Origin: Porphyra umbilicalis
Taxonomy: Eukaryota > Rhodophyta > Bangiophyceae > Bangiales > Bangiaceae
Assembly: GCA_002049455.2 (NCBI GenBank)
Contig: KV918921.1
Span: 62,001 to 126,000 of the forward strand
DNA: 64,000 nucleotides
Direction of reading: 5' to 3'
This document shows, piece by piece, positions 42,271-52,155 of this stretch; positions within the stretch are counted from its first letter, which is position 1; each line of letters begins with the position of its first letter. The notes under the pieces were generated by a model. The model did no database searches. It saw only the letters and a program-made list of their open reading frames with translations, and had not been told where the DNA came from. The position numbers and the translations under genes are program-made.

Positions 42271-42281
42271 CTCCTCCTTGC
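42271..42281 (-). other. Copia polypurine tract
   Basis: The minus strand reads GCAAGGAGGAG directly before the 3' LTR, the usual place and composition for the plus-strand DNA primer. Confidence 0.75.
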
Positions 42282-42305
42282 TTGTTGCCGCGGCGGTTCT
42301 TGTTT

Positions 42306-45300
42306 TCAGCAAAGCCCCATGGCCTCGACATGCTTGTCGTGCTTGGTCTTGCCGAGCTCCTTCGTCATCGGGTCCGCCACCATGTCTTCCGTTGCACAAT
42401 GCTCCAATGTCACCTTGTCCGTCGTGATGGCCTTGCGCACAAAGTGGTAGCGAATGTCGATGTGCTTAGTGCGCTTGTGCTCGACGGGGTTCTTGGAAAA
42501 GTTAATGCACCCGCTGTTGTCGACCTTGATGTTGATCGGCCCGCCCCAGATCGCTGTCCGCAGCCCTTGAGTTGACACGCTTTGCACGAGCTTGTTGAGC
42601 CAAACAGCTTCCTTGCTGGCCTCACATAGAGCCATGTACTCGGCTTCCATCGTCGACAGCGCCACCGTTGTCTGCAACTTAGAACCCCAGCTGACGGCTG
42701 CTCCGCCAAAGATGAAGGTGAAGCCCGTCGTAGAACGTCGCGTCTCGTGGTCACCCGCCCAGTCGGCATCACTAAAGCCTTGTAGAACACAGGAAGAGTT
42801 CTTGTCGAAGACCAGCCCCTTGTCCATCGAACCCTTGACGTACCGTAGAACGCGCTTGATCGCCGCCCAATGCTCCTTGCCGTAGCACGAAACAAACCGA
42901 CTCAGCTTCCCGATAGCGAAGGCGAGGTCAGGACGTGTCCCGACCATCAGGTACATTAGACTACCGACGGCTTCGCGGTAGGGCAGCGCGTCGTCGCTCT
43001 CTTCGGCCTTGACCAGCTGCAGGCCCACCTCCAGCGGCGTTCCGATCGGGTTGCACTCCGCCATCCCGAATTTCTGCAGCACTTGCGCCGCGTCCTTGCC
43101 CTGCGACAGCTTGAGGGTGCCCAACGCCTTGTCACGCCTAATCTCTAGCCCGAGGATGACCTTCGCCTCGCCCAGGTCCTTCATCTCAAAACGCTTGTGC
43201 AGAGCGTCCTTAAGCTTGTAGATCGCCGCCAGGCTTGATGCCACCAACAGGAGATCGTCGACGTACACCAGGACGATGATGATTTCGCTGTCATCCATGA
43301 GGAGGTAGAGGCATGCATCCGGGTCAATGTTGTCAAACCCCTGCGACTTGAGGAAGTCGTCGAGCTTGGCGTACCACATCTTGGGAGCTTGCTTCAGCCC
43401 ATACAGCGCTTGGAGGAGACGACACACTTTGTCGGGATACGTCGGATCGACATAGCCGTCTGGCTGCTCCATGTAGACCTCCTCGTCACGGTCGCCGTTG
43501 AGGAATGCCGTCTTGACGTCCATCTGATGTAGCTCCCACCCGTTCGCCGCCGTCATCGCCAGGATGCATCGAATGGTGGTGAACTTGGCCACCGGCGCGA
43601 ACGTCTCGTTGAAGTCGAGCCCCTTGATCTGCCGGTTCCCCATGAAGCACAGGCGCGCCTTGTGACGCGTCGTGTTGTTCCCGTTCTTTTCAACCTCGTT
43701 CTTGACCTTGTAAACCCACTTGCCCTTCAGCACGCGTCGACTGGCCGGGCGATCCGTCAAGCGCCAAGTCTTGTTCTTGCGGATGGCCTCCATCTCCTCG
43801 TCCATGGCAATCTGCCACTTAGCCGATTCCTGCCCTTGAACGGCTTGCACGTACGTCGTGGGCGCCTCGTGATCAACCAGGCTCACCGGGCGCCAGTACT
43901 CGACAGGGGGTTGCCGCACTCTGCCGCTCCGACGCAGCGTGTCTTGAGAGCCGCCACAACCTTGATTGTCGTCCGCGGACTTGTCAGATCCATCGTCGTG
44001 CTTGTCATCCTTGTCGTCATTGTCAGCATCCACGTCTTCGCCGTCGCTTGCAGAGCGCAAACCCGTCTCGACTCCGACGTTTTCGTCTCCGGGAAGCTCC
44101 TCTGCAACTTCTGCCACCTCGCTTACGTTCGTCTCGACGAACACGACGCTTGGTGCCTTGACGACCTTGCCGTCGTCGAGGATGACCTTGTACGCCTTGC
44201 TGCCGTCGGGATAGCCTAAGAAGACGCCCTTCGCCGCCTTGTCGCCAAACTTGCCGTCGATGTGACTCTTGTGCAGCACCACACAGCATGTCGACCCAAA
44301 CACCCGCATGTGGCTTACGTCGGGCTTATTTCCGGTCCACAGCTCAAAAGGAGTCTTGCCGACGGGAAGCGCCCGGCTGGTGACGCGGTTCTTGATGTAG
44401 ACCGCCGTCTTGATGGCATCCGCCCAAAGATCTTGATCGACGTCCTTGTGACGCATCATGGTGCGAGCCATCTCCACGAGAACTCGGTTGAGCCGCTCAG
44501 CAACCCCGTTCTGCTGCGGCGTGTCGGGCATTGTGGTCTGGTGCGTCGTGCCGTTCTCATCGTGGAGAGCCTTGAATGCATTCGACACATACTCGCCGCC
44601 ATTATCGGAGCGTAGGATCTTGATCTTGGTTCCCGTGTGCAGCTGGGCCTTCGTCAGCCACTTCTTGTACTCCGAGAGCAGATCGCTCTTCTTCTGCAGG
44701 AAGACCACGTCTGTCCAGCGGGAGAAGTCGTCAGTGAAGGTGCCAAAGTAGAGCGCACCGCCACGCGACGGCTCCGACATTGGCCCGCCCAGGTCCGAGT
44801 GCACGAGCTGCAGGCGCTTGCTGACTCGACCTCCTCCTGCACTAGGCATAGGCGTCATAGCTGCCTTCCCATACACGCACGGCTCGCAGACGTCCTTGAC
44901 CGCCATGGAAGAGCACTTGAGTCCATTGATGTCCTTGTTCTTGATCATCCGCTTAACGCCAGCCACGTTGACGTGCCCAAGGCGCTCATGCCAAAGCTGA
45001 AGGGAGGCCACCGCAGCAATATCCAACAGTGGGGCCATGTCCAGGTGGTAGAGCCCACTCTTCCGCGTGCCGCACGCAGCGACCTTGTCGCTAATCTTGA
45101 TGATCGTCTTACCGCCCTTGAATGACACTTCCGCACCACGTTCCTCCATCATGCCGACCGACATGAGGTTGAAGCCCATGGTAGGAACATGGAGAACCTT
45201 CTCCAACTTGATCTTGCGCGTCTTGCCGTGAACGATGACATTGAGCACGACGGTTCCGACGCCCGCCGTGGCTACGGACCCCTTGTCACCCATGGTGACG

Positions 45301-45590
45301 CTGAGTCCCGTGGTCGTCTGGTAGTCGTCGAAGCACCAGCGCATCCAGCACATGTGTGCAGACGCCGCAGAATCGACAAGCCACGACTTGGAAATGTCAT
45401 CGGTGTCAGCCGCATTGCCCACCAGACAGATGGCGTCGTCGCTGTCGCTACCATCGTCAGCCGCAACTGCGGCCACCTTGTCCTGTCTCTGCTTCTTGGC
45501 CTTGAGCTCTGGGCAATCGCAAGAGATGTGCCCAAATGTATGGCAGTAGTAGCACTCGATCTTGGAGAGGTCACCACGGCGGCCTTGACC
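42306..45590 (-). CDS. Copia pol region: zinc knuckle, protease, integrase, RT, RNase H
   Basis: One open frame following the TGA at 45591. It begins with a CCHC knuckle (CYYCHTFGHISCDC), then aspartic protease (WLVDSAASAHM), integrase with an HHCC zinc site (WHERLGHVN ... CEPC) and DDE core (LVHSDLGG; RSDNGGEYVS; PQQNGVAERLNRVLVE), reverse transcriptase (HQMDVKTAFLNG; LYGLKQAPKMWY; LVYVDDLLLV) and RNase H (FSDADWAGD; STMEAEYMALCEASKEA; KHIDIRYHFVR), ending at 42306. About 1095 codons with all catalytic residues present. The integrase-before-RT order defines Ty1/copia (Pseudoviridae). All products act in cytoplasmic particles to copy and integrate the element. Confidence 0.95.
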   Translation of the reverse strand, partial: GQGRRGDLSKIECYYCHTFGHISCDCPELKAKKQRQDKVAAVAADDGSDSDDAICLVGNAADTDDISKSWLVDSAASAHMCWMRWCFDDYQTTTGLSVTMGDKGSVATAGVGTVVLNVIVHGKTRKIKLEKVLHVPTMGFNLMSVGMMEERGAEVSFKGGKTIIKISDKVAACGTRKSGLYHLDMAPLLDIAAVASLQLWHERLGHVNVAGVKRMIKNKDINGLKCSSMAVKDVCEPCVYGKAAMTPMPSAGGGRVSKRLQLVHSDLGGPMSEPSRGGALYFGTFTDDFSRWTDVVFLQKKSDLLSEYKKWLTKAQLHTGTKIKILRSDNGGEYVSNAFKALHDENGTTHQTTMPDTPQQNGVAERLNRVLVEMARTMMRHKDVDQDLWADAIKTAVYIKNRVTSRALPVGKTPFELWTGNKPDVSHMRVFGSTCCVVLHKSHIDGKFGDKAAKGVFLGYPDGSKAYKVILDDGKVVKAPSVVFVETNVSEVAEVAEELPGDENVGVETGLRSASDGEDVDADNDDKDDKHDDGSDKSADDNQGCGGSQDTLRRSGRVRQPPVEYWRPVSLVDHEAPTTYVQAVQGQESAKWQIAMDEEMEAIRKNKTWRLTDRPASRRVLKGKWVYKVKNEVEKNGNNTTRHKARLCFMGNRQIKGLDFNETFAPVAKFTTIRCILAMTAANGWELHQMDVKTAFLNGDRDEEVYMEQPDGYVDPTYPDKVCRLLQALYGLKQAPKMWYAKLDDFLKSQGFDNIDPDACLYLLMDDSEIIIVLVYVDDLLLVASSLAAIYKLKDALHKRFEMKDLGEAKVILGLEIRRDKALGTLKLSQGKDAAQVLQKFGMAECNPIGTPLEVGLQLVKAEESDDALPYREAVGSLMYLMVGTRPDLAFAIGKLSRFVSCYGKEHWAAIKRVLRYVKGSMDKGLVFDKNSSCVLQGFSDADWAGDHETRRSTTGFTFIFGGAAVSWGSKLQTTVALSTMEAEYMALCEASKEAVWLNKLVQSVSTQGLRTAIWGGPINIKVDNSGCINFSKNPVEHKRTKHIDIRYHFVRKAITTDKVTLEHCATEDMVADPMTKELGKTKHDKHVEAMGLC

Positions 45591-46232
45591 TCAATAGTTG
45601 GCGCCGACGAGTGCCATGTCGCCAATGCGCTTCGTCGCCGGTGACTTGTCCGCCTGCCGCCGCTCCTCCTGAAGCAAGCGGCTCTTGACAAAGTCGGGGC
45701 TCAGCTCGTCCTCGCCCTTGGCGTCGAGAGCCACCAGCAGGTTCTCGTACTTGGACGTCAGCCCGTTGAGGACGCTCATGGCAACGTCCATCTCTGTCAC
45801 CTCGCCGCTCATGGCCTTGAAGTTCTCGTAGAGGTTGCGCATGCGGTTGATGTAGCCCAGCATGCCCTCGCCGACGGTCATTTCGACCGAGTAGAGCTCG
45901 CGTCGCGCCTTCATCTTTTTCATCAAACTCTTGCGCTGGAAGACACCTCGCAGCGTCGACCACATTCCCGCCGTCGTCTTGCAGCCCGCCACGTGCTCGA
46001 GCTGCTCAGATCCAAGGGTGAGCCCGATGATGGCGCTCGCCTTCGTGTCTCGACGCGTCCACACCGCCAACTCGCGGGCATCCGCGTCCGTCGGCTTGCC
46101 GTCTTCGTCCAGCATATCTTCCAGGTCGCGCAGCGCGAGGACCATCTTAATGCGCTGACGCCACTCGTGGAAGTTCGTCTCCGTCAACTTGTCGATCTTG
46201 ATGCCGCCCATGCCGGCAGCGCCTCCGTCCAT
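45591..46232 (-). CDS. Copia gag (capsid-like part), ending in TGA
   Basis: 213 codons from ATG 46232 (MDGGAAGMGGIKIDKLTETN) with the Copia gag pattern (LTETNFHEWRQRIKMVLALR; KMKARRELYSVEMTVGEGML; LVALDAKGEDELSPDFVKSR; LLQEERRQA). It ends at TGA 45591-45593. The same frame continues directly into the zinc knuckle and pol, so full-length polyprotein would need readthrough of this codon. Confidence 0.9.
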   Translation of the reverse strand: MDGGAAGMGGIKIDKLTETNFHEWRQRIKMVLALRDLEDMLDEDGKPTDADARELAVWTRRDTKASAIIGLTLGSEQLEHVAGCKTTAGMWSTLRGVFQRKSLMKKMKARRELYSVEMTVGEGMLGYINRMRNLYENFKAMSGEVTEMDVAMSVLNGLTSKYENLLVALDAKGEDELSPDFVKSRLLQEERRQADKSPATKRIGDMALVGANY

Positions 46233-46380
46233 GATGTCTTCTTGTCGTAGCGCCCGACCTTGCCGAGCCGTGCGCCTTGACCGTCACGTCCTTGAACCAC
46301 CTTGACCTCGTCTTCTTCGGACTAGCCGCGACCGCCGCGACACCAGCTGGCACACCTTGCTCTTGTCACAGCCCCGGCTT

Positions 46381-46393
46381 TGGGCCCATAACC
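46381..46393 (-). other. Primer-binding site for a half-tRNA (initiator Met)
   Basis: Thirteen bases directly against the 5' LTR. The plus strand reads TGGGCCCATAACC, identical to the anticodon arm (anticodon CAU) of eukaryotic initiator tRNA-Met, not its 3' end. Drosophila copia is primed this way, by a tRNA fragment cut in the anticodon region. Most plant Copia elements use the tRNA 3' end instead. Confidence 0.85.
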
Positions 46394-46815
46394 TGTTGAA
46401 TCGCAGTGGGGATAGGGGTTGGGGGACCACGGTGAAGTGGTTGAGTGGCTTGAGCTTGTGTGTGTGTGTGCGAACGTGCTTTTTTTTTTTGTTGTCCTAA
46501 GGTTCGCCCGCCTCTCCCAACCGAGAGCACCTCTCAAATTGTCCCCACCGGCCCAAGTGCTCCCCCCTCTCGCGCCCACACCGAGGCCCACGCCCTCGCA
46601 CCAAATCGAATCACTCACCAAATCAAAAGCCACTAGAGCAAAGCGAAGATCAAATCCAAAACATGCCAAAAGTAACGCCCCAAGATGACCCAACACAAAT
46701 GTGTGCAACTTGACCACGTCTTGCAAATGTACCATGTGGGGTACCATAAGGGTCACCGACCATTATCCATCCGCGAACCGCCAGTGGAGTCGGCGACGAG
46801 CATCACAGTCCAACA
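46394..46815 (-). repeat. Copia 5' LTR (422 bp)
   Basis: Near-identical partner of 41851-42270; two bases longer because of the T run at 46480-46490. In element orientation it starts TGTTGGACTG and ends CGATTCAACA. It should hold the promoter and polyadenylation signals. Confidence 0.95.
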
Positions 46816-46820
46816 ACAAT
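46816..46820. repeat. Copia target-site duplication, right copy (ACAAT)
   Basis: Matches 41846-41850 exactly. Confidence 0.95.
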
Positions 46821-49293
46821 GGCGTGGAAGGGCCACAGTCGGTGCTACTGCGAGGCAGCTGGGACGGGGAGATATACCGGGAGCAGCAAGCCCACGTCGA
46901 GGGCACTATGCACGAGGATACGAGAGTACTGGCGATGCACCTGTACTCTGATGCTACTGTGCTCAGCAGCAGCGGAGCAGTATTGGCGTACCCTTTGCGT
47001 ATGCGAGTCGTCAACATCAACACCAAGGACGTGCGATGGGTCACACTAGCGTACATCCTACAGGTCGAGTCCAAGTTCATAGAGACGCGCAAAGGCCACG
47101 AAGTGCGTTCCGAGCTGCTCCAGCGGATTTTACACCTTGTCTTTCGGGGCAGCGTGCTGGCCAGCCACGGTGGCGCGTGGCTGAACTTACCCGGCGGTGG
47201 TCGAGTGCGTGTCTCCCCACGTGCCCTCCTTTACGTGTGTGATCAACCTGAGGAGCGTGCCGTAATGTGCCTGAAGGGTACTGGCTATCTCTTTCCCTGT
47301 ACGCCTTGCATGGTGGGACGGGAGGACTCGTGCTCGGTATCCGGGGCCGATGCTTCTAGCAGAGACGTCCAGGAGACGGTACGGGCGCAGCTCAAGAACG
47401 CCACGATGGGGACCTTCTGGGGCGCAGCGGCGAGGCGTGCAGAGGTAGAGTTGGAGCACAGCCTCAACAGCGTGGTCCCTGCGACGGCTGCGTGTGCTGG
47501 CCTTGGAAATGATCCCCGCATGCTGTACCGATTGCCAGGTTTCGATCGCCTTCACGTACGTCTCTTTGCTCGTCGAGAGTAGAACTGCTCGCTCCTTGCA
47601 TTTGGTGGGCGGGCAAGCGCCAATGTTGGGCTCCTCTCTATCGGTATGCTGCCTCGGTCCTGTTCAGTATACGTTCAGTATCTCACTGTGCACGGCCCGT
47701 GACATGGCGCGAGTAGCTCTTGTGGTATTGGTGCTGTGTGTTGTGTGCTTGAGAGTGGGTCATGGACACTGGTATCAACAGGAAGGTCGCAAACGAGGTG
47801 CCTGTTTACCTCCGCAAGGTGGCAGAAGGTCGAGTCCATTCGCGGTTTGACACCGTCACAAACACCAAGCGTGGCATCAACATGCGGTTCAAGCACGCGT
47901 CGCGTCGTTTGCGCGTGCCGTACATCCACACTGGGTACGTTTTAAGCCCTACTGGGTGTTTTTATTGCTTGGGGGCAGGCTGTGGCTCACATCCCTTCAC
48001 CGCATCCGCGTACTGACAGGAGGCTACCGTGCTATCAGTCCCTTTTGGCAGTATGGGCTCCTATGTCAAAGGTACTTTGTCCCAGAGGCTACAAGGCAGG
48101 CCACAATGACGGGCAGTGAGCACCGTCGTGCCCTACCATTCCTGCCTTTCGGTGTCGTGGGCGCAGCGGGCGCCCCGGGCAATGGCGACCACCACATCGC
48201 TTTGACTGTGGCTATTTGCAAGCTGGTTGTCGTGACCAACGCACTCTTTGCCGCACAGTGTACCAACCATGGCGGTGATATTCTGTACTCGGAGGTGGTT
48301 GTGCTGGCCAAGAAGGCCCACGCGTGGGTGGTTGAGGCCTTTCAGCCCGTATTGGGGCCAGGCCACACCACCAAGCTTCACCGCTTGTCGGCGCATCTTC
48401 TGGACGAGTTTCGCCTCAGGGGTAACGTCGGTGACGGCAACAGTGCGTATAATGAGGCCCTACACAAGGCAGTTATGGCCGCTTACAAGCTTACCAACAA
48501 GAGGAGGGACCAGTTCGTCGAACAACTTGTGCTGAGCGAGCAGGTGTACACCCTGCTTCACGACGGAGAGGAGGACCATGCCGACGCGGAGGAGGAGGGA
48601 CCAGGGACCGACACGGGCGACTATGACTCGGCAGGGACACGGCGCAGCCGTCCGCAGCGGCGGCAGCGGCGGCGGCGGCGGTATGCCAAGAAGTACTCTC
48701 TGGCTGAGCTGGCCAGGAGCCACAGTATCCCTGGCTTGGCGGCTGTGCTGTGTCGTCCCGAGAGTACGCTCCTCTGCAGGAGCGGAAACCTCTATTATGG
48801 CGACGCCTCTCAACCGAGGCGAGGGCGCGCCCAACACACTATCCGGGCCACGCCGGTTTTCCATGGGTCACCGTGGTTTGACTGGCTGCGGTACCGCCGA
48901 CCAGATGGGGCCATTCGGGTCGGTCAGGCCGCCCTAGTGGTAACGACATGGGCCCGTGGCTGGGAGCGGCTGGTGGTGCGGCGAGTGGAGAAGGCTACGG
49001 CGAGACCCAGATGCGTGCTGACCAAGTACGGGTGTGAGCGCCTACAATGGGATATGGAGGCAGAGGGAAACGCAGTACGCCTCGACGTGCTTACGACTGC
49101 GGACGTTGTGAGCTGGATTGCCGTCGAGTATGACTGGGAGGACCTCAGTGAGCGCCACGGCGTTACGGTGATGCCCGAAGACGTCCCCAACACGGCGGAG
49201 GAGCGACGGGCGTCTCGCTTTTGTGTTAATGCGTTTGTTGTTCGAGAGGGCCTGGGTGAGTGCGCATCTGACAGTGAGGACGGCTCCGAGTAA
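46821..49293 (+). pseudogene. 3' part of the Plavaka/KDZ-like transposase gene, three exon segments
   Basis: Continues the frame of 40468-41850 after the Copia element. Segments: 46821-47555, 47756-47934 and 47979-49293; both introns begin GTACGT and end AG and keep frame. The first segment has LAMHLYSDATVLSSSGAVLA, AYPLRMRVVNINTKDVRWVT and a Cys pair before VGRED, resembling the core of Plavaka (tnp2-like) transposases. The last has a conserved helical motif, TKLHRLSAHLLDEFRLRGNV ... NEALHKAVMAAYKLTNKRRD, also typical of that group, then an Arg-rich linker and a mixed C-terminal domain. These enzymes cut and paste DNA transposons. Apart from the Copia insertion no stops are seen, so the gene was probably intact until recently. 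Terminal repeats of the host transposon were not found. Confidence 0.65.
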
Positions 49294-50446
49294 AGCCGGT
49301 GCAGTATCTGGAAAAGTCATCTCGGCGGGAGGAGAAGAGTGTGCCGGTCTGGGGGGGGGGGGGGGGGGGGACGTGCCAGGGAAAGAAAGGTCGGGGCAGG
49401 GGCGGGGGGGAAGGAAGAAAAGGTCGTTGCGCAGTGTTCCACAGTGGTGTCAGGGCACCGATGGGAAGGGGACCAGGGCGCTGCTTGGCAGTGTGGGGCA
49501 TGGGCGCGCGGCGGGGCAGAAGCACCCGAGTTGTGGAGTAGGGCGGGGGCATTGGCGCGGCGGGGCGGGGCGGGGGCATTCGCATGGTGGGGGCACGGGC
49601 GCGGCGGGGCAGGGGCTTGGGCGGGGGCATCGGCGGGGCGGGGGCATGGGCACGGGCGCGTGGCGGGGCGGGGGTAAGCGCGCGGCGTCGCCGCGAGACC
49701 TGACCGGCCACGCACTCGAGGATCACTGAGGATCACAGGGGGCCACGGCCACGTACGTACCGGACAGCGAACCCCACTACATTCCCGTGATCAACGGCCA
49801 GAGTTGATCCTTGACCAGCCGTCGCTGGCAGGCATTGAATCGTCCCACGTGCTACAATTATCCTTCAAGCCGACCGACTTGTAGCCTGCTTTTTGGGAGG
49901 CTACATCAAGCAGTTTCCCTCCGCGTCGTCGTAGATTGATGAGGGCTCCGCTTGTAGCTCACGTTCCCTCGTGGCCAGCACAGGGCCGTCTGGGCCAGCG
50001 AGAATTTCAGCACGCCCATCACACCCCCAGTAGAGTGGTACATTTTCGCGACGATGTGAAGTCCACATTTTGACCAAATTTTGTTTGATTGCAATGACAA
50101 GTGAATCGTTCGTCGTCGGTGATGGGATCCGGCGTCACCGGTACCGTCGTCCGACGTCGGCTGCTCCGACACGCCGGCACGTCCCATCGACGTCTGCTCC
50201 CTTCCAGGCTTCCATACACGCCCAGCGCAACCGATTACCATGTCTTCCAGTGGCACTGGCTTGGCGTCAGCCGGTGCTGCCGCGGGTACAGGCACGCGCC
50301 TACGTCTGATACCATGATTGCGTCATTCGCGTAGGTCAATAAGATTCTTGACTACGTGGAGCTGTGCAGGAGCGGGTAGCGTTGGCCCACAGTTGGAGCA
50401 GACCTCTATTTTGAGCAGGGACTAACTCTGTCCGATTCACACCATC
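49294..50446. other. G-rich minisatellite (49351-49680) then non-coding DNA
   Basis: 49351-49368 is a long G run. To about 49680 the plus strand is a degenerate GGGGCATGGGCGCGGCGGGGC repeat with strong G bias. The ORFs there are artefacts. 50035-50056 is the reverse complement of 34915-34936. No confident gene. Confidence 0.55.
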
Positions 50447-51598
50447 GTGGTTTACAATCTTTGGTTTGCTGGTTGCCATCGACACCTGATGCCCTCTGCC
50501 GTAGTCGGTGCGGGTGCCCAGCGGTGTGGTCTGTGCCGTCTCCCCGGGCACAGATCTCCCCGCTGTCCAATCGGACTTGAGGACAACATCAAACAAACCT
50601 GCAAGAAGCCGTCATGTGGCCCGTGCTCGGCCACTTGTGTCGTATGCGACGAGGTCGGGCATCAGCCAGACAACGTTGACGTCAAAATCATTCGAGGCAG
50701 GGCGCCGCGTTGGTCGTGCCCCTCGTTCAACATGTCGGAGATGCAGACTCGTTTGCAGCCGAAGCTCCGCCACCTTCCTCCCACTGAGCGCAGCAAGAAT
50801 GAGGCGGCTAAGGGGCACAAGCGCACGCTCGCCGAGATCGAACCGGAGGACGGCGAAAGATTTGGGGCACACGTGGCGCGGTCGAATTTTGTCGACCTCA
50901 CCGGGCTGGGTGAAGCGGCGGCATCCCCGGCCGTGCGAATGGCGGGGGGCGTGGCGGCAGCCTTGGAAGACGAGGGGGCTCCCCGTGCAGCGGCGCGCTC
51001 GATGGGAGCTTTTGTGTCCGATTTTACCACTCAACCGGCAGGTGGCAGATGTCAGCCAATCCCGGGGCCTGTTGGGGCGGGAGTGGAGGCGGGTCGGGCC
51101 AGAGAGACGGTGATTGACGCTTTAAAGAAGGACCTAACGGAGGCGCCGAAGTACTCCGCCGGCGCGCGGTCGGGTGCCCGGCGGCGGAACCAGGAGGCCG
51201 GTTTGAGCGGCGGCCGCTCGAGTGGTTCTGAGGAGGTGCTGGGCAGCGCCAACCCATTTTTCAACGCCAAGGGGCGGGACCTGAAGCGTGCGCTGCAGCG
51301 GTACGTTGATCTTCCGGACGGGCCGGAGCTCTCTTTGGTTAAGGCTGCCATGACCAAGTTTGTTTGGTCGGGGATGGTGTACACAGGTGCATCCGTGACT
51401 TGTGGGGAGCTTACGTGCGCGCAGGTGCACGTGGCGCTGATGGAGTGTGCGGAGAGCGTCGGCTTGACTTTACCCGCGGTGTGTGCTTCGATGCTTCAAT
51501 TCATCGTCGAGCTCCTACGTGGGGATGATGACCTGCAGCGCGTTTTTAATGACCCGACCGTCACGTCACCCGCGCAGCGCTCGACGGCCTCTGAATAG
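50447..51598 (+). CDS. CCHC zinc-knuckle protein, probably transposon-derived
   Basis: 383 codons as an open frame; the true start may be ATG 50489 or an unseen upstream exon. Near the N-terminus is a perfect CCHC knuckle (CGLCRLPGHRSPRC) and then a Cys-rich segment with a second, incomplete knuckle (CVVCDEVGHQ). The middle is charged and disordered (ERSKNEAAKGHKRTLAEIEP). The C-terminal ~120 residues are helical and mixed (GRDLKRALQRYVDLPDGPEL; VHVALMECAESVGLTLPAVC). Single knuckles of this kind bind nucleic acid and are common in gag and in transposon accessory proteins. Its position among transposons supports that origin. No definite family. Confidence 0.5.
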   Translation: MVYNLWFAGCHRHLMPSAVVGAGAQRCGLCRLPGHRSPRCPIGLEDNIKQTCKKPSCGPCSATCVVCDEVGHQPDNVDVKIIRGRAPRWSCPSFNMSEMQTRLQPKLRHLPPTERSKNEAAKGHKRTLAEIEPEDGERFGAHVARSNFVDLTGLGEAAASPAVRMAGGVAAALEDEGAPRAAARSMGAFVSDFTTQPAGGRCQPIPGPVGAGVEAGRARETVIDALKKDLTEAPKYSAGARSGARRRNQEAGLSGGRSSGSEEVLGSANPFFNAKGRDLKRALQRYVDLPDGPELSLVKAAMTKFVWSGMVYTGASVTCGELTCAQVHVALMECAESVGLTLPAVCASMLQFIVELLRGDDDLQRVFNDPTVTSPAQRSTASE

Positions 51599-52155
51599 GG
51601 TAATAGAACATGACTTGTCTTTCGCGCAACCACAAGCACCACTCCCCTTCGCTTCAAACGCCAACACCACCATCACATCATCCTTGTCGCGCCTTCTTCG
51701 CCGAGGGCTCCTGCGAAGCGTCACAAAAGTCTCACTACCAGCCCTTAAGCTCTCAGGACGACGTTAAGTGACCGCCCCCATCGGTGTGGGTCGCTACGGG
51801 GCCTCTGAGCCGGCGGCGGCAGTGGCGACGGTTGGCGGCGGCGGAAAATCAGCGGTCCCGGCCGCAGGGCCCCCGTTGGCCGGCGGCGCAGACCCGGCGA
51901 AGTCCAGGCGGCGCGGCGGCGGGGCGTTGTCGTCTCAGGAGAGCACGACAGGGACGCACCTGACACGCGGTTCCTCCGTGATCACCTCTCGCGACAGCGC
52001 GGCAGCTCGGGCGCGCGCGACGCCGACACCAAAAAAGAACAACCATCGCCATCCAGAAAGCAACATCAATACTGGGAGTCAAGAGCCAAGCCGATACGTC
52101 AACAGAAATGTTACACAGCAGCAGCAGAAGCCTGTGACTGCCAGGTTTGCAGAAA
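51599..52155. other. No confident gene
   Basis: An ORF at 51768-52163 (Ala/Gly/Pro-rich start, Gln/Asn-rich end) has no recognisable domain. The rest is non-coding by inspection. Confidence 0.35.

Larger units (their letters stand above)
41851..46815 (-). mobile_element. Ty1/copia LTR retrotransposon, nearly intact, 4965 bp
   Basis: Complete structure: 5' LTR (46394-46815), primer-binding site (46381-46393), gag, zinc knuckle, protease, integrase, reverse transcriptase and RNase H on the minus strand in Copia order, polypurine tract (42271-42281), 3' LTR (41851-42270) and 5-bp target duplications. LTR identity above 99% implies recent insertion. The only coding flaw is one TGA between gag and the zinc knuckle. 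It sits inside a Plavaka-like transposase gene in the opposite orientation. Confidence 0.97.

Noticed and set aside
41851..46815. Copia as two elements because gag and pol are separate ORFs
   Set aside because: Both ORFs share one frame with a single TGA, one LTR pair, one target duplication and a primer site in the right place.
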